Of a stretch of DNA of 64,000 nt, positions 34,588-44,100 are shown piece by piece. Every line of letters begins with the position of its first letter. Position 1 is the first letter of the stretch. The notes under the pieces are model-generated. The model saw only the letters and a program-made list of their open reading frames with translations. It searched no databases and had not been told where the DNA came from. Source of the stretch: Pedobacter namyangjuensis (GTDB lineage Bacteria; Bacteroidota; Bacteroidia; Sphingobacteriales; Sphingobacteriaceae); contig NZ_QMHQ01000001.1 in NCBI RefSeq assembly GCF_003313325.1, positions 1,488,001 through 1,552,000 of the forward strand, in the 5' to 3' direction. The translations under genes and the position numbers were made by a program.

Positions 34588-36045
34588 TTATTTTTCCAGT
34601 CTTTTACGTAAAACCGAGTTTTTCTTTCCGTAGAAGAAGTAGATTGCCACACCAAGTGCCATCCAAATTACTAAACGCTCCCAGCTTTCTAAAGGTAATG
34701 TTGCCATTAAACCCACGCAAGTTACAATACCTAAAATTGGTACTACTGGTACAAACGGCGTTCTGAAAGGACGAGGTCTGTCTGGATCTGTTTTTCTTAA
34801 TACCAATACACCGATACAAACTAGAGAGAATGCGAACAATGTACCAATAGAAACCATGTGACCTAAGTCTGATACGGGAACAAAGCCCGCGAAAATACTT
34901 ACGAAGAACATGAAGAAAACATTGGTTTTCCAAGGAGTACTAAACTTAGGGTGGATGTTGCTGAAGAATTTAGGTAACAAACCATCTTTAGACATGGTAT
35001 AGAAAACCCTCGATTGACCCATTAACATTACCAACATTACTGAAGTATAACCCGCTAAAATTGCGATGATTAAACCATCTTGTAAGAATGAATAACCTGT
35101 AACCGCAAATGCAGTTGCTGCAGGTTTTGCATCACCAGCAAAATCTTTATAGTTAACCAAACCAGTCATTACGTGAGAGAATAAAACGTACAATAAAGTA
35201 CAGATTACTAACGAACCTAATATCCCGATAGGCATACCTTTTTTAGGATTTTTAGCCTCTTGAGCTGCAGTAGAAACCGCATCGAAGCCTATAAAGGCGA
35301 AGAATACAACCGCTGCACCTCTAGCAATACCACTCCAACCGAATTCACCAAAAACGCCAGTGTTTTCAGGAATGTAAGGAACGTGGTTATCGCTGTTAAT
35401 GTGCGACCAACCTAATGCAATGAAAACCAACACAACAGTAATTTTAATAATTACCAAAATGTTATTCATAGTTGCAGATTCTTTTGTACCTCTAATTAAT
35501 ACAAATGATAATAAACAAACGATTAAAATTGCCGGAAGGTTAACAAGGCCGTCTCCAGCATTAATAACTGTTCCGTCGCCTAGTTTTAAGCTCTCGAACG
35601 GAGAAACAACTAAGTTGTGCGGAATGTCAATGTTATACTTGTGTAAGAATTCTAATAGGTATCTAGACCAAGATACCGCAACAGTAGCAGCACCCAGTGC
35701 ATACTCTAATACTAAATCCCATCCGATGATCCAAGCCATAAACTCGCCCATTGTTGCATAAGAGTAAGTATAAGCACTACCTGCAACCGGAATCATTGAT
35801 GCAAACTCGGCGTAACAAAGACCGGCAAAAGCACAGGCCAAAGCAGCAAGTACAAAAGATAGCGTTACAGCAGGGCCAGCATTTTCTGCAGCGGCAATAC
35901 CAGTTAGTGAAAATAAACCCGCACCTATAATTGCGCCAATACCTAAAGCTACAAGGCTGGTGCTCCCTAGCGTACGTTTTAAAGTGCCTTCACCACTTTC
36001 AGCTGCTTCTGCCAAAAGTATGTCAATAGGCTTTTTCAAATTCAT
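34588..36045 (-). CDS. APC-family amino-acid permease (CAT-like)
   Basis: 485 residues, 12 or more spans. Signature LGIGAIIGAGLFSLTGIAAA in TM1, then CYAEFASMIPVAGSAYTYSY in TM3 and ARGAAVVFFAFIGFDAVSTA in TM6, as in bacterial YfnA/CAT permeases. It imports amino acids, substrate unknown. It is a shorter paralogue of the permease at 4632-6581 and one of three APC permeases in the window. It stands alone with its own promoter box and terminator. Confidence 0.92.
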   Translation of the reverse strand: MNLKKPIDILLAEAAESGEGTLKRTLGSTSLVALGIGAIIGAGLFSLTGIAAAENAGPAVTLSFVLAALACAFAGLCYAEFASMIPVAGSAYTYSYATMGEFMAWIIGWDLVLEYALGAATVAVSWSRYLLEFLHKYNIDIPHNLVVSPFESLKLGDGTVINAGDGLVNLPAILIVCLLSFVLIRGTKESATMNNILVIIKITVVLVFIALGWSHINSDNHVPYIPENTGVFGEFGWSGIARGAAVVFFAFIGFDAVSTAAQEAKNPKKGMPIGILGSLVICTLLYVLFSHVMTGLVNYKDFAGDAKPAATAFAVTGYSFLQDGLIIAILAGYTSVMLVMLMGQSRVFYTMSKDGLLPKFFSNIHPKFSTPWKTNVFFMFFVSIFAGFVPVSDLGHMVSIGTLFAFSLVCIGVLVLRKTDPDRPRPFRTPFVPVVPILGIVTCVGLMATLPLESWERLVIWMALGVAIYFFYGKKNSVLRKRLEK

Positions 36046-36093
36046 AATGTGTTAATTAGTTTACTAGTTAGTTTGTTGATTTAATACAAGTTC

Positions 36094-36101
36094 CAAACCT
36101 A
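36094..36101 (-). promoter_or_regulatory. -7 box of the 485-residue permease gene
   Basis: The minus strand reads TAGGTTTG, matching TAnnTTTG, 48 nt before the ATG. Confidence 0.45.
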
Positions 36102-36121
36102 AATAAAAATTATTTAATAAT

Positions 36122-36150
36122 AAAGGGGATTTTTATTCGAAATCCCCTTT
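36122..36150 (-). terminator. Likely terminator of hppA
   Basis: Perfect arms AAAGGGGATTT / AAATCCCCTTT with a 7-nt loop, 24 nt after the pyrophosphatase stop. The downstream tract on the minus strand is AT-rich (TTATTAAATAA) but not a pure T run. Confidence 0.7.
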
Positions 36151-36173
36151 ATTTAGTAACAATTGTGATTTAT

Positions 36174-38435
36174 CTACAAATTATTTGTAGTGTCGGTTAC
36201 GTTTTTAATGGTATCTATCTGCTCGTTACCTAAAGAATCTACTCTCTTTTCTATTCTCAACTCATTAGTTACTCTCATATTATTAACATCGCCTGTGGCA
36301 CTGATTGCTATGTATGGCGCAATTACTAAGGAAACGATAGACATTAATTTAATTAAGATATTCATCGATGGACCAGATGTGTCCTTAAACGGATCGCCCA
36401 CCGTATCTCCTGTAACTGATGCTTTATGGGGCTCAGATTTTTTATAGTACATTTCTCCATTAATTTCCACTCCTTTTTCGAATGATTTTTTTGCGTTGTC
36501 CCAGGCACCACCCGCATTCGATTGGAAAATACCCATCAAAACACCAGAAACGGTAACGCCGGCTAATAATCCGCCTAAAACCTCAGGGCCTAAGGTAAAA
36601 CCAACAACAACAGGTGTAATTAGCGCAATGGCTCCTGGTAACATCATCTCTCTAATTGATGCTTTTGTAGAGATGGCCACGCATTTCTCGTATTCTGGCT
36701 TCGCTTTATACTCCATAATACCCGGAATTTCCTTAAACTGTCTTCTTACTTCCTGTACCATATCCATTGCGGCCTTACCTACTGCTTGAATACAAAGTGC
36801 AGAAAACACGAAAGGAATCATTCCGCCTACAAATAAGCCGGCTAAAACCGGAGCTTTATAAATGTCAATGGCCGAAATACCTGCAATGCCTACAAATGCC
36901 GCAAATAAAGCTAATGAGGTTAAAGCCGCAGAAGCGATAGCAAACCCTTTACCCGTGGCGGCGGTTGTATTACCCACCGCATCTAAATTATCGGTACGCT
37001 CTCTAACTTCTGGTGGCAACTGGCTCATTTCTGCAATACCACCAGCGTTATCAGCAATCGGACCGAAGGCATCAATTGCTAATTGCATAGCTGTGGTTGC
37101 CATCATGCCCGCTGCCGCGATGGCAACACCGTACAATCCCGCAAAATAATAAGAAGCCATAATTCCGCCAGCTAATACTAAAATTGGAATTACGGTTGAT
37201 TTCATTCCTACAGAAAGGCCCGCAATAATGTTGGTGGCGTGGCCTGTAGAAGATTGTTGGATGATAGAGTTAACCGGGCCTTTACCCATTGCTGTGTAAT
37301 ATTCGGTAACGATACTCATAATAGTACCTACTACTAACCCGGTAATAATTGCATAAAAAACGTTAATGCTAGAAAACGCGTAACCTCTTAGGTTTAACGC
37401 TTCTGGCAACATCCATTTAACAATAAAAAACGAAGCAACCGCAGTTATAACAATAGAAGAATAATTCCCTAAGTTTAACGCGTTTTGCACGTTCGATTTT
37501 TCGTTTTTGATGGTAACGAACCAAGTACCGATAATAGAAAATATAATACCTAGTCCGCAAATTACCATCGGTAAAAGGATGGGAGACATACCTCCGAAGT
37601 TATCCTGAACAGAAATTTCCTGCCCTAATACCATAGTGGCTAAAATAGTTGCCACGTAAGATCCAAATAAATCTGCGCCCATGCCGGCAACATCACCTAC
37701 GTTATCGCCAACGTTATCTGCAATGGTTGCCGGGTTACGTACATCATCTTCAGGGATACCTGCCTCTACCTTACCAACCAAATCGGCGCCAACATCGGCT
37801 GCTTTGGTATAAATACCGCCGCCAACACGAGCAAAAAGCGCAATAGATTCTGCTCCAAGAGAAAATCCTGTTAATACTTCAATGGCAGTTTTCATGTTAA
37901 TAACACTTACTGCTCCATCTGTGCCAATCACATCAAAAAGCGATAGAAATACGATAAACAAGCCACCTAAGCCTAAAACGGCTAAGCCAGCAACGCCCAG
38001 GCCCATAACTGTTCCGCCAGTAAAACTAACTTTTAATGCTTGTTTTAAACTAGTTCTGGCCGCTTGTGTGGTTCTTACGTTGGCCTTTGTAGCTACTTTC
38101 ATTCCTATGTACCCTGCGAAAGCAGAAAATACGGCACCAATGATAAAAGAGATGGAGATAATCCAACTCGAGTGAATCGGTCGGCCGTTAATTTCGGTAA
38201 TTGTTCCCGAATAGGCTAATAGCCCGGCGGCAAATACGGCAAAAATGCTTAGTACCCTCCATTCGGCCTTTAAAAAAGCCATAGCACCGTCTGCAATGTA
38301 GCCAGCCAATTCTTTCATATTGGCATCGCCGGCATCTTGTTTGTTAATCCATGCACTTTTTACGGCCATCACAACAATGCCGATCAGTCCCAGGATGGGA
38401 ATCGAGTAAATGAGGTTGTCTTCTAGAAAATTCAT
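36174..38435 (-). CDS. hppA: Membrane-bound ion-pumping pyrophosphatase
   Basis: 753 residues, about 16 spans. Diphosphate-site motifs are [12 protein letters not shown] (213-224), [12 protein letters not shown] (240-251) and [12 protein letters not shown]. The K+-site motif [10 protein letters not shown] has alanine where potassium-independent pumps carry lysine, so a potassium-dependent enzyme is expected. It couples diphosphate hydrolysis to export of Na+ and/or H+ across the inner membrane; which ion cannot be fixed by eye. A hydrophilic tail of ~35 residues ([18 protein letters not shown]) is unusual. A canonical promoter precedes it by ~95 nt. Confidence 0.95.
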   Translation of the reverse strand: MNFLEDNLIYSIPILGLIGIVVMAVKSAWINKQDAGDANMKELAGYIADGAMAFLKAEWRVLSIFAVFAAGLLAYSGTITEINGRPIHSSWIISISFIIGAVFSAFAGYIGMKVATKANVRTTQAARTSLKQALKVSFTGGTVMGLGVAGLAVLGLGGLFIVFLSLFDVIGTDGAVSVINMKTAIEVLTGFSLGAESIALFARVGGGIYTKAADVGADLVGKVEAGIPEDDVRNPATIADNVGDNVGDVAGMGADLFGSYVATILATMVLGQEISVQDNFGGMSPILLPMVICGLGIIFSIIGTWFVTIKNEKSNVQNALNLGNYSSIVITAVASFFIVKWMLPEALNLRGYAFSSINVFYAIITGLVVGTIMSIVTEYYTAMGKGPVNSIIQQSSTGHATNIIAGLSVGMKSTVIPILVLAGGIMASYYFAGLYGVAIAAAGMMATTAMQLAIDAFGPIADNAGGIAEMSQLPPEVRERTDNLDAVGNTTAATGKGFAIASAALTSLALFAAFVGIAGISAIDIYKAPVLAGLFVGGMIPFVFSALCIQAVGKAAMDMVQEVRRQFKEIPGIMEYKAKPEYEKCVAISTKASIREMMLPGAIALITPVVVGFTLGPEVLGGLLAGVTVSGVLMGIFQSNAGGAWDNAKKSFEKGVEINGEMYYKKSEPHKASVTGDTVGDPFKDTSGPSMNILIKLMSIVSLVIAPYIAISATGDVNNMRVTNELRIEKRVDSLGNEQIDTIKNVTDTTNNL

Positions 38436-38530
38436 ATTTAATTTATATTTGGTTGTTAGTTGCGAAACCTGTTTCCATCACCTTTAAAAATATATAATCG
38501 GCAGACGAAATAAAAATGATACAGTTAAAA

Positions 38531-38561
38531 CAAAAATAAGCGTGTTCTGCTAATAACCAAA
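38531..38561 (-). promoter_or_regulatory. Canonical Bacteroidota promoter of hppA
   Basis: On the minus strand: TTTG (38561-38558), 19 nt, then TATTTTTG (38538-38531), matching TTTG-N19-TAnnTTTG. It lies 95 nt upstream of the ATG, leaving a leader of about 90 nt. Confidence 0.7.
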
Positions 38562-38702
38562 TTTTTACAGCGCTGGTTATCAATATTTTTAAAATAGCTA
38601 GGCACAAAGCAAACGCTTGTAACCTAAAGCTATTTTTTTTAACTCATATTTAATATATCTTAGTCCAATATAAAGCTAAAAAACCAAACAACTAAACTAA
38701 AA

Positions 38703-40148
38703 ATGGAAAACCAACAAGAAGAAGGTTCTTTTAAGAAAAAGCTCGGCCTGTTCGATGGAACAATGCTCGTAATGGGTTCAATGATTGGAAGCGGTATTTT
38801 TATCGTAAGTGCTGATATTATGAGGAATTTAGGTTCTGGATATTGGCTAATTGTTGTTTGGGTAATAACAGCAGTAATGACAGTAGCAGCTGCTATTTCT
38901 TATGGCGAACTGTCGTCTATGTACCCTAAAGCCGGTGGGCAGTACACATACCTTAAAGAAATCTTTGGCAAAATGATGGGCTTTCTTTACGGTTGGGGCA
39001 TGTTTACCGTAATTCAAACCGGTACTATTGCAGCCGTTGGCGTGGCTTTTGGGAAATTTACCGCTTATCTTATACCAGCGTTAAATGACGCTGCTCCAAT
39101 TTTTCAGAGTGGAGGATATAAAATTACATGGATACAAATTCTGGCCATTGCGGTTATTTTACTACTAACCTATATTAATACGAAGGGCGTAAAAAGCGGA
39201 AAAATATTACAAAACATATTTACAGGATCTAAAATTATCGCTTTAATTGGCTTAATTATTTTGGGCTTTTTATTAGTGAAAAGTAGTTTTTGGAGTCAGA
39301 ATATGTCTTTTGGCTGGGATGCCTTCAATAACCTCAAAACCGATACAAGTGGAAATTTCTTACAAGGTGGATGGGAATCGATTACAGGAATTACCATAAT
39401 GGGGGGCATCGCGGCCGCAATGGTGGGCTCGGTTTTTTCTAGCGTAGCCTGGGAAAATGTAACTTTTATTTCAGGAGAGATGGATAATCCAAAGAAGAAT
39501 GTGGTGCGCTCCATGGTGTTAGGAACTTCGGCGGTAATGATCCTTTATCTGTTGGTAAACTTCGTTTACTTAAACACCTTAAACAGAGATAGCATTGCTT
39601 TCGCCTTAAATGATAGGGTTGCAGTTGTAGCTTCAGAGCAAATTTTTGGAAGCGGTATCGGTACTATTGTAATTGCGGTGCTGGTAATGATATCAACCTT
39701 TGGTTGTATCAATGGCTTAGTGCTGGCGGGCTCAAGGGTTTTCCAAACCATGGCAAAAGATGGGATGTTTTTTAAAGCGGCTATCGCAAACAATAAAAAC
39801 GGTGTTCCAGAAAAATCACTGTGGATGCAAGGGATTTGGGCTTCGGTGTTATGCTTAAGCGGACAATATGGTAACCTCTTGGATATGATCTCGTTTGTTA
39901 TCGTATTATTTTATATGATTACTGTTTTTGGCGTAATCTACTTAAGGTTTAAACAACCTAATTTAGAAAGACCTTACAAAGCGTGGTTATATCCCGTAAC
40001 GCCCGTTTTATATTTGTTAATTGGCTCCGCCTTCTGTATTTTATTGTTAATGTACAAACAGCAGTACACTTGGCCTGGTCTTATTATCGTTTTAATAGGC
40101 GTTCCGGTTTATTTGTTTATTAATAGAAAAAAGGATTTAACCGTTTAA
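38703..40148 (+). CDS. APC-family amino-acid permease (LAT/SteT-like)
   Basis: 481 residues, 12 spans. TM1 signature LVMGSMIGSGIFIVSADIM, TM3 AAISYGELSSMYPKAGGQYT, TM6 GSVFSSVAWENVTFISGEMD: an L-type (LAT-like) exchanger subfamily of APC, distinct from the two CAT-like permeases in this window. It likely exchanges or imports neutral amino acids. It is divergent from hppA and ends with a strong terminator. Confidence 0.9.
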   Translation: MENQQEEGSFKKKLGLFDGTMLVMGSMIGSGIFIVSADIMRNLGSGYWLIVVWVITAVMTVAAAISYGELSSMYPKAGGQYTYLKEIFGKMMGFLYGWGMFTVIQTGTIAAVGVAFGKFTAYLIPALNDAAPIFQSGGYKITWIQILAIAVILLLTYINTKGVKSGKILQNIFTGSKIIALIGLIILGFLLVKSSFWSQNMSFGWDAFNNLKTDTSGNFLQGGWESITGITIMGGIAAAMVGSVFSSVAWENVTFISGEMDNPKKNVVRSMVLGTSAVMILYLLVNFVYLNTLNRDSIAFALNDRVAVVASEQIFGSGIGTIVIAVLVMISTFGCINGLVLAGSRVFQTMAKDGMFFKAAIANNKNGVPEKSLWMQGIWASVLCLSGQYGNLLDMISFVIVLFYMITVFGVIYLRFKQPNLERPYKAWLYPVTPVLYLLIGSAFCILLLMYKQQYTWPGLIIVLIGVPVYLFINRKKDLTV

Positions 40149-40198
40149 ACTAGTTTAGGTTTTCAGGCAGGTTGGCTCGTTTAAAGAGTCTAAATTAC

Positions 40199-40235
40199 AA
40201 CCTCGAAGGTTTTCAAAATCTTCGAGGTTTTTTTA
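40199..40235 (+). terminator. Terminator of the LAT-like permease
   Basis: Stem AACCTCGAAG / CTTCGAGGTT, loop of 10 nt, then seven T. It lies 50 nt after the stop. Confidence 0.9.
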
Positions 40236-40693
40236 TAAGTTGGTTATTGCTTTAGCACAGAATCCGGATTTTAATAATTATCCTTTTAGAAAAGCAAAAC
40301 TCCTGCACATCACATCCGAAAGCCCCGCTCTTTGCTGCAATCTTTATGTTTTGCATTCTAGCGGACTCGAACACCCATGCAATAAAAAGTATTTCCGCTA
40401 CGATCGGGTTTAGACAACTCAGTTGGAGTCATTGAACAGGCATAGTTGCAAAAACAGTTAATAAGCAGATCTTTCCTTGTCCCTTGTTCGAAATCGCGGT
40501 ATTACGAAGGCTGAAGACGGGCAGATTTCTCAAAATACTTTACGACAAAGCGATTAGCGAAAGTACACGACTTAACGAATAATAACTGCAATAAAGCGAA
40601 TACCGAACGAAAGCGAACGAATTGTAAAAACCCAAATTTGTATGATATGTTTAGCCTATTTTTAGGTGTTTATCAATTAGTGAAACAGAAACA
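40236..40693. other. Intergenic stretch with dispersed element and no gene
   Basis: About 460 nt, no credible coding sequence. It contains dispersed element copy 3 (core 40321-40413). The rest (40414-40693) is repetitive short motifs such as CGAACGAAAGCGAACGAA around 40607; no promoter or terminator is evident except a weak A/T-rich region before 40694. Confidence 0.6.
40288..40413 (-). repeat. Dispersed intergenic element, copy 3
   Basis: Minus-strand core TAAACCCGATCGTAGCGGAA ... TTGCAGCAAAGAGCGGGGCT (40413-40321), with a hairpin TTGCAT / ATGCAA inside. The tail to 40288 (GAAAAGCAAAACTCC) matches the tail of copy 4. Part of its centre resembles a tRNA T-arm (GTTCGAGTCC) but no tRNA is present. 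Confidence 0.65.
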
Positions 40694-41722
40694 ATGAACG
40701 CAATAAAATTAGCAAGCCTTACACTCCTTACTTTAATTTTTTTAAGCTGCAGTTCGCAAGACAAAGAAACCTATTGGAGAATCGACGACATTTATCGCGA
40801 AGACAAAAAACCATTTGTTGGCTTAACTGGTGCGTTCATGCAGGAGATTCTCGATCATGATTTTCATTTTATCAAAAAAAATGACAGCCTCTTTTTTGAT
40901 ATGCCTGATAAGTTTCAAGTCGATCTTAAAAACTTTAAAAGTCTTCGCCAACTACATATTACAAATAGAGACTATTACGAAATGTATGGCCATGATTTGG
41001 GTAGTAGTACATTTAAAATAAAATTTAAGGATAATGCCACGCTTTCCGATTCAAAAAATACCGTAATTGAATTTAAAAAGATTACTAAAGAAGAATACCT
41101 AAAAAATATTCGAGAGATTATTAACCATCAGAAAGCAATTGATCAAAAGATAAGTGCGCTGAAGAGCAGTTTAAAAAAGCAACCTGAAATAAAATTAAAC
41201 CCTATTAAAAAAATGCCAACCAAAGTGGCGGAGTTAATGAATAATATGGGGGAGCAGATTTTCTTGAACATTCCAACAGAAATAGAATTAAGAGAATCTG
41301 GAGATTTAAAAAATGAAGTATTTGGAGATATAAAAATCGGTACGCTCAAAGACAAATCCATCATTTACGATATAGATCATAAGGAAAACGACTACGGATT
41401 AAAACAGTTAACGATATGGATTTCTTCAGATTCATCAGCATTTAGTATGGATAAATACCTGGCCGATAAACCCAACTTGCAACTTTTTAAACGAGATGGT
41501 AATGATGTTGTGGGGTACGAGGTTGGTTACGATGGAGAAAAAGACGAAGCGATCGTGCAGTCCTATTTTTGCTTAAAATATTATAAAGTAGAAAACTCGC
41601 ATGTTTTTATCTATGCTGATGTTTCACGCTCACAAATGAAAAATGCCCCAAATTTAGAAGAGATGAACAAAATCTTAAATTTCAATTATTTAATCTCTGA
41701 AAATATTTCCTTAAAACAATAA
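40694..41722 (+). CDS. Hypothetical lipoprotein, 342 residues
   Basis: Lipobox FLSCS (C19) after a 15-residue hydrophobic stretch. I do not recognise the family. The mature part opens with YWRIDDIYREDKKPFVGLTG, has a charged helical segment (~135-165) and ends beta-rich with a conserved-looking SRSQMKNAPNLEEMNKIL. It overlaps the next lipoprotein gene by one base (TAATG), so the two are translated together and may act together at the membrane. Confidence 0.75.
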   Translation: MNAIKLASLTLLTLIFLSCSSQDKETYWRIDDIYREDKKPFVGLTGAFMQEILDHDFHFIKKNDSLFFDMPDKFQVDLKNFKSLRQLHITNRDYYEMYGHDLGSSTFKIKFKDNATLSDSKNTVIEFKKITKEEYLKNIREIINHQKAIDQKISALKSSLKKQPEIKLNPIKKMPTKVAELMNNMGEQIFLNIPTEIELRESGDLKNEVFGDIKIGTLKDKSIIYDIDHKENDYGLKQLTIWISSDSSAFSMDKYLADKPNLQLFKRDGNDVVGYEVGYDGEKDEAIVQSYFCLKYYKVENSHVFIYADVSRSQMKNAPNLEEMNKILNFNYLISENISLKQ

Positions 41723-42015
41723 TGAATAGGAACGTTCTGTTTGCACTATTATATATAACAATATTTTTGTTTTCGGCTTGCGGAAAGCAAAATAAGTTAG
41801 AAAATTCTACATGGAAATTTTGTGGCGATAGCGGCTCGGTTTCGGATATTTTGATTTTCGATAAAACAAGTTTGTATGAAAGAAATGACAGTTTGTTTTT
41901 TGCAAAATCAGACTCGCTAATAGGTGTAGTAGATAAAATAGAGCGTTATTACGGAGAAAGGCGATTGTTTGTGAAAGATTTGAAAGGAAACGTTGGTAGA
42001 TATTGCGAGCACTAG
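41722..42015 (+). CDS. Small hypothetical lipoprotein
   Basis: 97 residues. Lipobox FSACG (C20). The mature part is about 77 residues (ENSTWKFCGDSGSVSDILIF, then ERRLFVKDLKGNVGRYC) with two extra cysteines. Its ATG overlaps the stop of the 342-residue lipoprotein by one base. The short WxFCG opening resembles lipocalin-like starts of small Bacteroidota lipoproteins, but I make no family call. Confidence 0.65.
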   Translation: MNRNVLFALLYITIFLFSACGKQNKLENSTWKFCGDSGSVSDILIFDKTSLYERNDSLFFAKSDSLIGVVDKIERYYGERRLFVKDLKGNVGRYCEH

Positions 42016-42042
42016 CTGGTTGTTTTGTAAGGGCTTTGCTCA

Positions 42043-42148
42043 TTAAACCCGACAGACGCGGATACCGGCATTTGCGCTTAAGGCCTGCAGGAGTATGAGC
42101 AAATGGCGGGACTAACATTAATAGTAGCTGGGGTTTTGCTTTTCAAAT
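42043..42148 (+). repeat. Dispersed intergenic element, copy 4
   Basis: Core TAAACCCGACAGACGCGGAT ... AAATGGCGGGACTA (42043-42113), then a tail GGGTTTTGCTTTTCAAA. The centre pairs CATTTGC with GCAAATG. It lies 28 nt after the small lipoprotein gene. Confidence 0.7.
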
Positions 42149-42219
42149 AAATGGCAAACCATAAAAATCATTAAATCTTCAAAATAAAGCGCAACATCCT
42201 AAACTCCAATACTTATTTG

Positions 42220-42227
42220 TATTTTTG
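42220..42227 (+). promoter_or_regulatory. -7 box of the TIGR01212 gene
   Basis: TATTTTTG matches TAnnTTTG, 6 nt before the ATG at 42234. It rules out the in-frame TTG at 42225, which lies in the box. Confidence 0.5.
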
Positions 42228-42233
42228 CCAGCA

Positions 42234-43184
42234 ATGGGAACAGCAATAGATTCGGGGATTAAAGGGTACAGAAGTTACGGTATATATCTGCGTGAAAAAT
42301 ACAATGGACAACGTGTATTTAAAACGATTGTAGATGGTGGTTTTACCTGCCCTAATAGAGATGGAAGTAAAGGTTATGGTGGTTGTACTTATTGCAACGT
42401 AGATTCTTTTACGCCAGAGCCTTCTAGAAAATTGCCGACCATTAAAGAACAGTTAGACGAGGGCATGCGCAGGGCACGGACTTCGTACAAAGCCGATAAA
42501 TTTATTGTTTATTTTCAGCCAAATACAAATACCTATGCGCCAACGCATTATTTGAAAATGATGTACGATGAAGCACTTTCGGTAAATACCGAAGATGTGG
42601 TAGGTTTTTCTGTGGGCACCAGACCAGATTGTATTGATGCGGAGAAAGTTGCGCTATTGGAAAGTTACACCGATAGGTATGATGTGGATTTGGAAATGGG
42701 AATGGAGTCTATCTACGATGAAACCTTGAATCAAATTAATAGAGGTTGTAGCCATGCTGAATTTGTAGAGGCGGTGCAACTTTTAGAAAACAGCAAATTG
42801 GATTTGTGCGTGCATACCATTTTCGGCTTTCCTTGGGAAACAAGGGAAATGATGCATGGCTATATTCATGAAATTAACCGTTTTCCGCAAATTAAATTTG
42901 TAAAATTCCATCACTTGCACATAGTGGAAGGATCTATAATGGGGGTGAAGTATAAAAAGAACCCGTTTCATCTGTTCACTTTAGAAGAATACACGGATTT
43001 GCTGTGCGAATTGATTCCGATGTTGCGACCTGATATCGTAATACAGCGTTTGTTTGGTATTTCTGACTGGGATTTGCTTATTGCGCCAAACTGGGGGCTA
43101 AATAAATCTGCTATTCAAACTTACATGGACAAGGAAATTGAACGCAGGGGCGTGGTGCAGGGTTCGGCTTATTTGCAAGTATAG
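42234..43184 (+). CDS. TIGR01212-family radical SAM protein (YhcC-like)
   Basis: 316 residues from the ATG at 42234. The 4Fe-4S cysteines are C39, C51 and C54 (CX11CX2C in TCPNRDGSKGYGGCTYC), a spacing wider than the usual CX3CX2C and characteristic of this family. GFSVGTRPDCIDAEKV and HTIFGFPWETREMM follow. These proteins, like YhcC of Escherichia coli, are radical-SAM enzymes of unknown reaction, probably RNA- or metabolite-modifying. It is an independent unit. Confidence 0.9.
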   Translation: MGTAIDSGIKGYRSYGIYLREKYNGQRVFKTIVDGGFTCPNRDGSKGYGGCTYCNVDSFTPEPSRKLPTIKEQLDEGMRRARTSYKADKFIVYFQPNTNTYAPTHYLKMMYDEALSVNTEDVVGFSVGTRPDCIDAEKVALLESYTDRYDVDLEMGMESIYDETLNQINRGCSHAEFVEAVQLLENSKLDLCVHTIFGFPWETREMMHGYIHEINRFPQIKFVKFHHLHIVEGSIMGVKYKKNPFHLFTLEEYTDLLCELIPMLRPDIVIQRLFGISDWDLLIAPNWGLNKSAIQTYMDKEIERRGVVQGSAYLQV

Positions 43185-43336
43185 CGTCAAAAGTCCTAGT
43201 CTCGAAGCGAAAGTTCTAAACTAAAGTCTTCCGTATAAAGTATAATGAGCAGTTTTTCTGTTTTTAGTGATGACTTATTAATAAGTTGGCTATGCAGTAA
43301 ACAATAGTTCAATTAAGCAACGCAACAATAAAACAA

Positions 43337-43798
43337 CTATCCAAAAAACTCCTTCACTTTTTCCTCTCTAAACTTAAATATCGATTTTATTTTTTTGCCT
43401 ACCAGTAGTTTATGGGCAATGGTGCCAAGAAAGCCGAGCGGTAAGCCGTAGGTTAATATATCTGTCATTTCTACACCGCCATCAGTAGCCTTAAAGTGAT
43501 GTTGATGGTGCCAAAAGCTAAATGGACCGAATCGTTGTTCGTCTATAAAATATTTACCTTCCTCAACTTGTGTAATTTCAGTCATCCAGTTTAATTTTAT
43601 TCCAAATATTGGCGATACCTTATAGGTGATAATCATACCAGGATACATTTTAGTGTTCTTATCTAATTTCGAGGTAACTATAAACGCCATTTCATCGGGT
43701 GTAATTTCTTCCAAGTTTAATGGAGAAGAAAAAAAGTCCCATGCCTCAACTAATGATATTGGTAGATTTTGCTTGAATAGGAGCTGATATGATTTCAT
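43337..43798 (-). CDS. SRPBCC (START-like) domain protein
   Basis: 153 residues with a single SRPBCC beta-alpha fold: LPISLVEAWDFFSSPLNLEEITPDEM at the start, the central strands WMTEITQVEEGKYFIDEQRFGPF, and the C-terminal helix KSIFKFREEKVKEFF. These bind hydrophobic ligands. This subfamily often stands near TIGR01777 epimerases; the nearest here is 7 kb away. No operon partner. Confidence 0.82.
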   Translation of the reverse strand: MKSYQLLFKQNLPISLVEAWDFFSSPLNLEEITPDEMAFIVTSKLDKNTKMYPGMIITYKVSPIFGIKLNWMTEITQVEEGKYFIDEQRFGPFSFWHHQHHFKATDGGVEMTDILTYGLPLGFLGTIAHKLLVGKKIKSIFKFREEKVKEFFG

Positions 43799-44100
43799 GG
43801 CATAATATACGAGTTTGTTTTGATATCAGTTTTTTAAGTAAATCTGAATGTTTTTGAGTTTGCTTAATGTTGTATTCTTGTGTTCTTGAGAAAATATCTG
43901 TAATCTTTATCTTATTTTCTTCTGTTTTTAATATTTTTTAGTTTAAAATTCGAAATTGACTGTGTTTTTCTAAGTTTTATTTATTTTTTTTATGTTTTAT
44001 TGTTTCTAATTAAAGTTTTTACAGTGTTGTTTTTATAATTATTGAAAATAATTCATAGTTTTGGCGGATTATTTAGATAAAATAACATACAAAAGAAAAT
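43799..44100. other. AT-rich spacer upstream of amtB
   Basis: About 300 nt of very T-rich sequence with no gene. The only recognisable signal is a TAnnTTTG box at 44056-44063, which would begin the amtB transcript about 30 nt before its ATG. Confidence 0.5.
44056..44063 (+). promoter_or_regulatory. Possible -7 box of the ammonium transporter gene
   Basis: TAGTTTTG matches TAnnTTTG, 37 nt before the ATG. No good -33 element was found. Confidence 0.4.

Noticed and set aside
36190..38175. Several antisense reading frames inside hppA
   Set aside because: They are shadows created by the biased codon pattern of the membrane pyrophosphatase; no start context or family match.
40340..40380. tRNA-like T-arm (GTTCGAGTCC on the minus strand)
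   Set aside because: There is no acceptor, D or anticodon arm; the segment is the centre of a dispersed repeat element.
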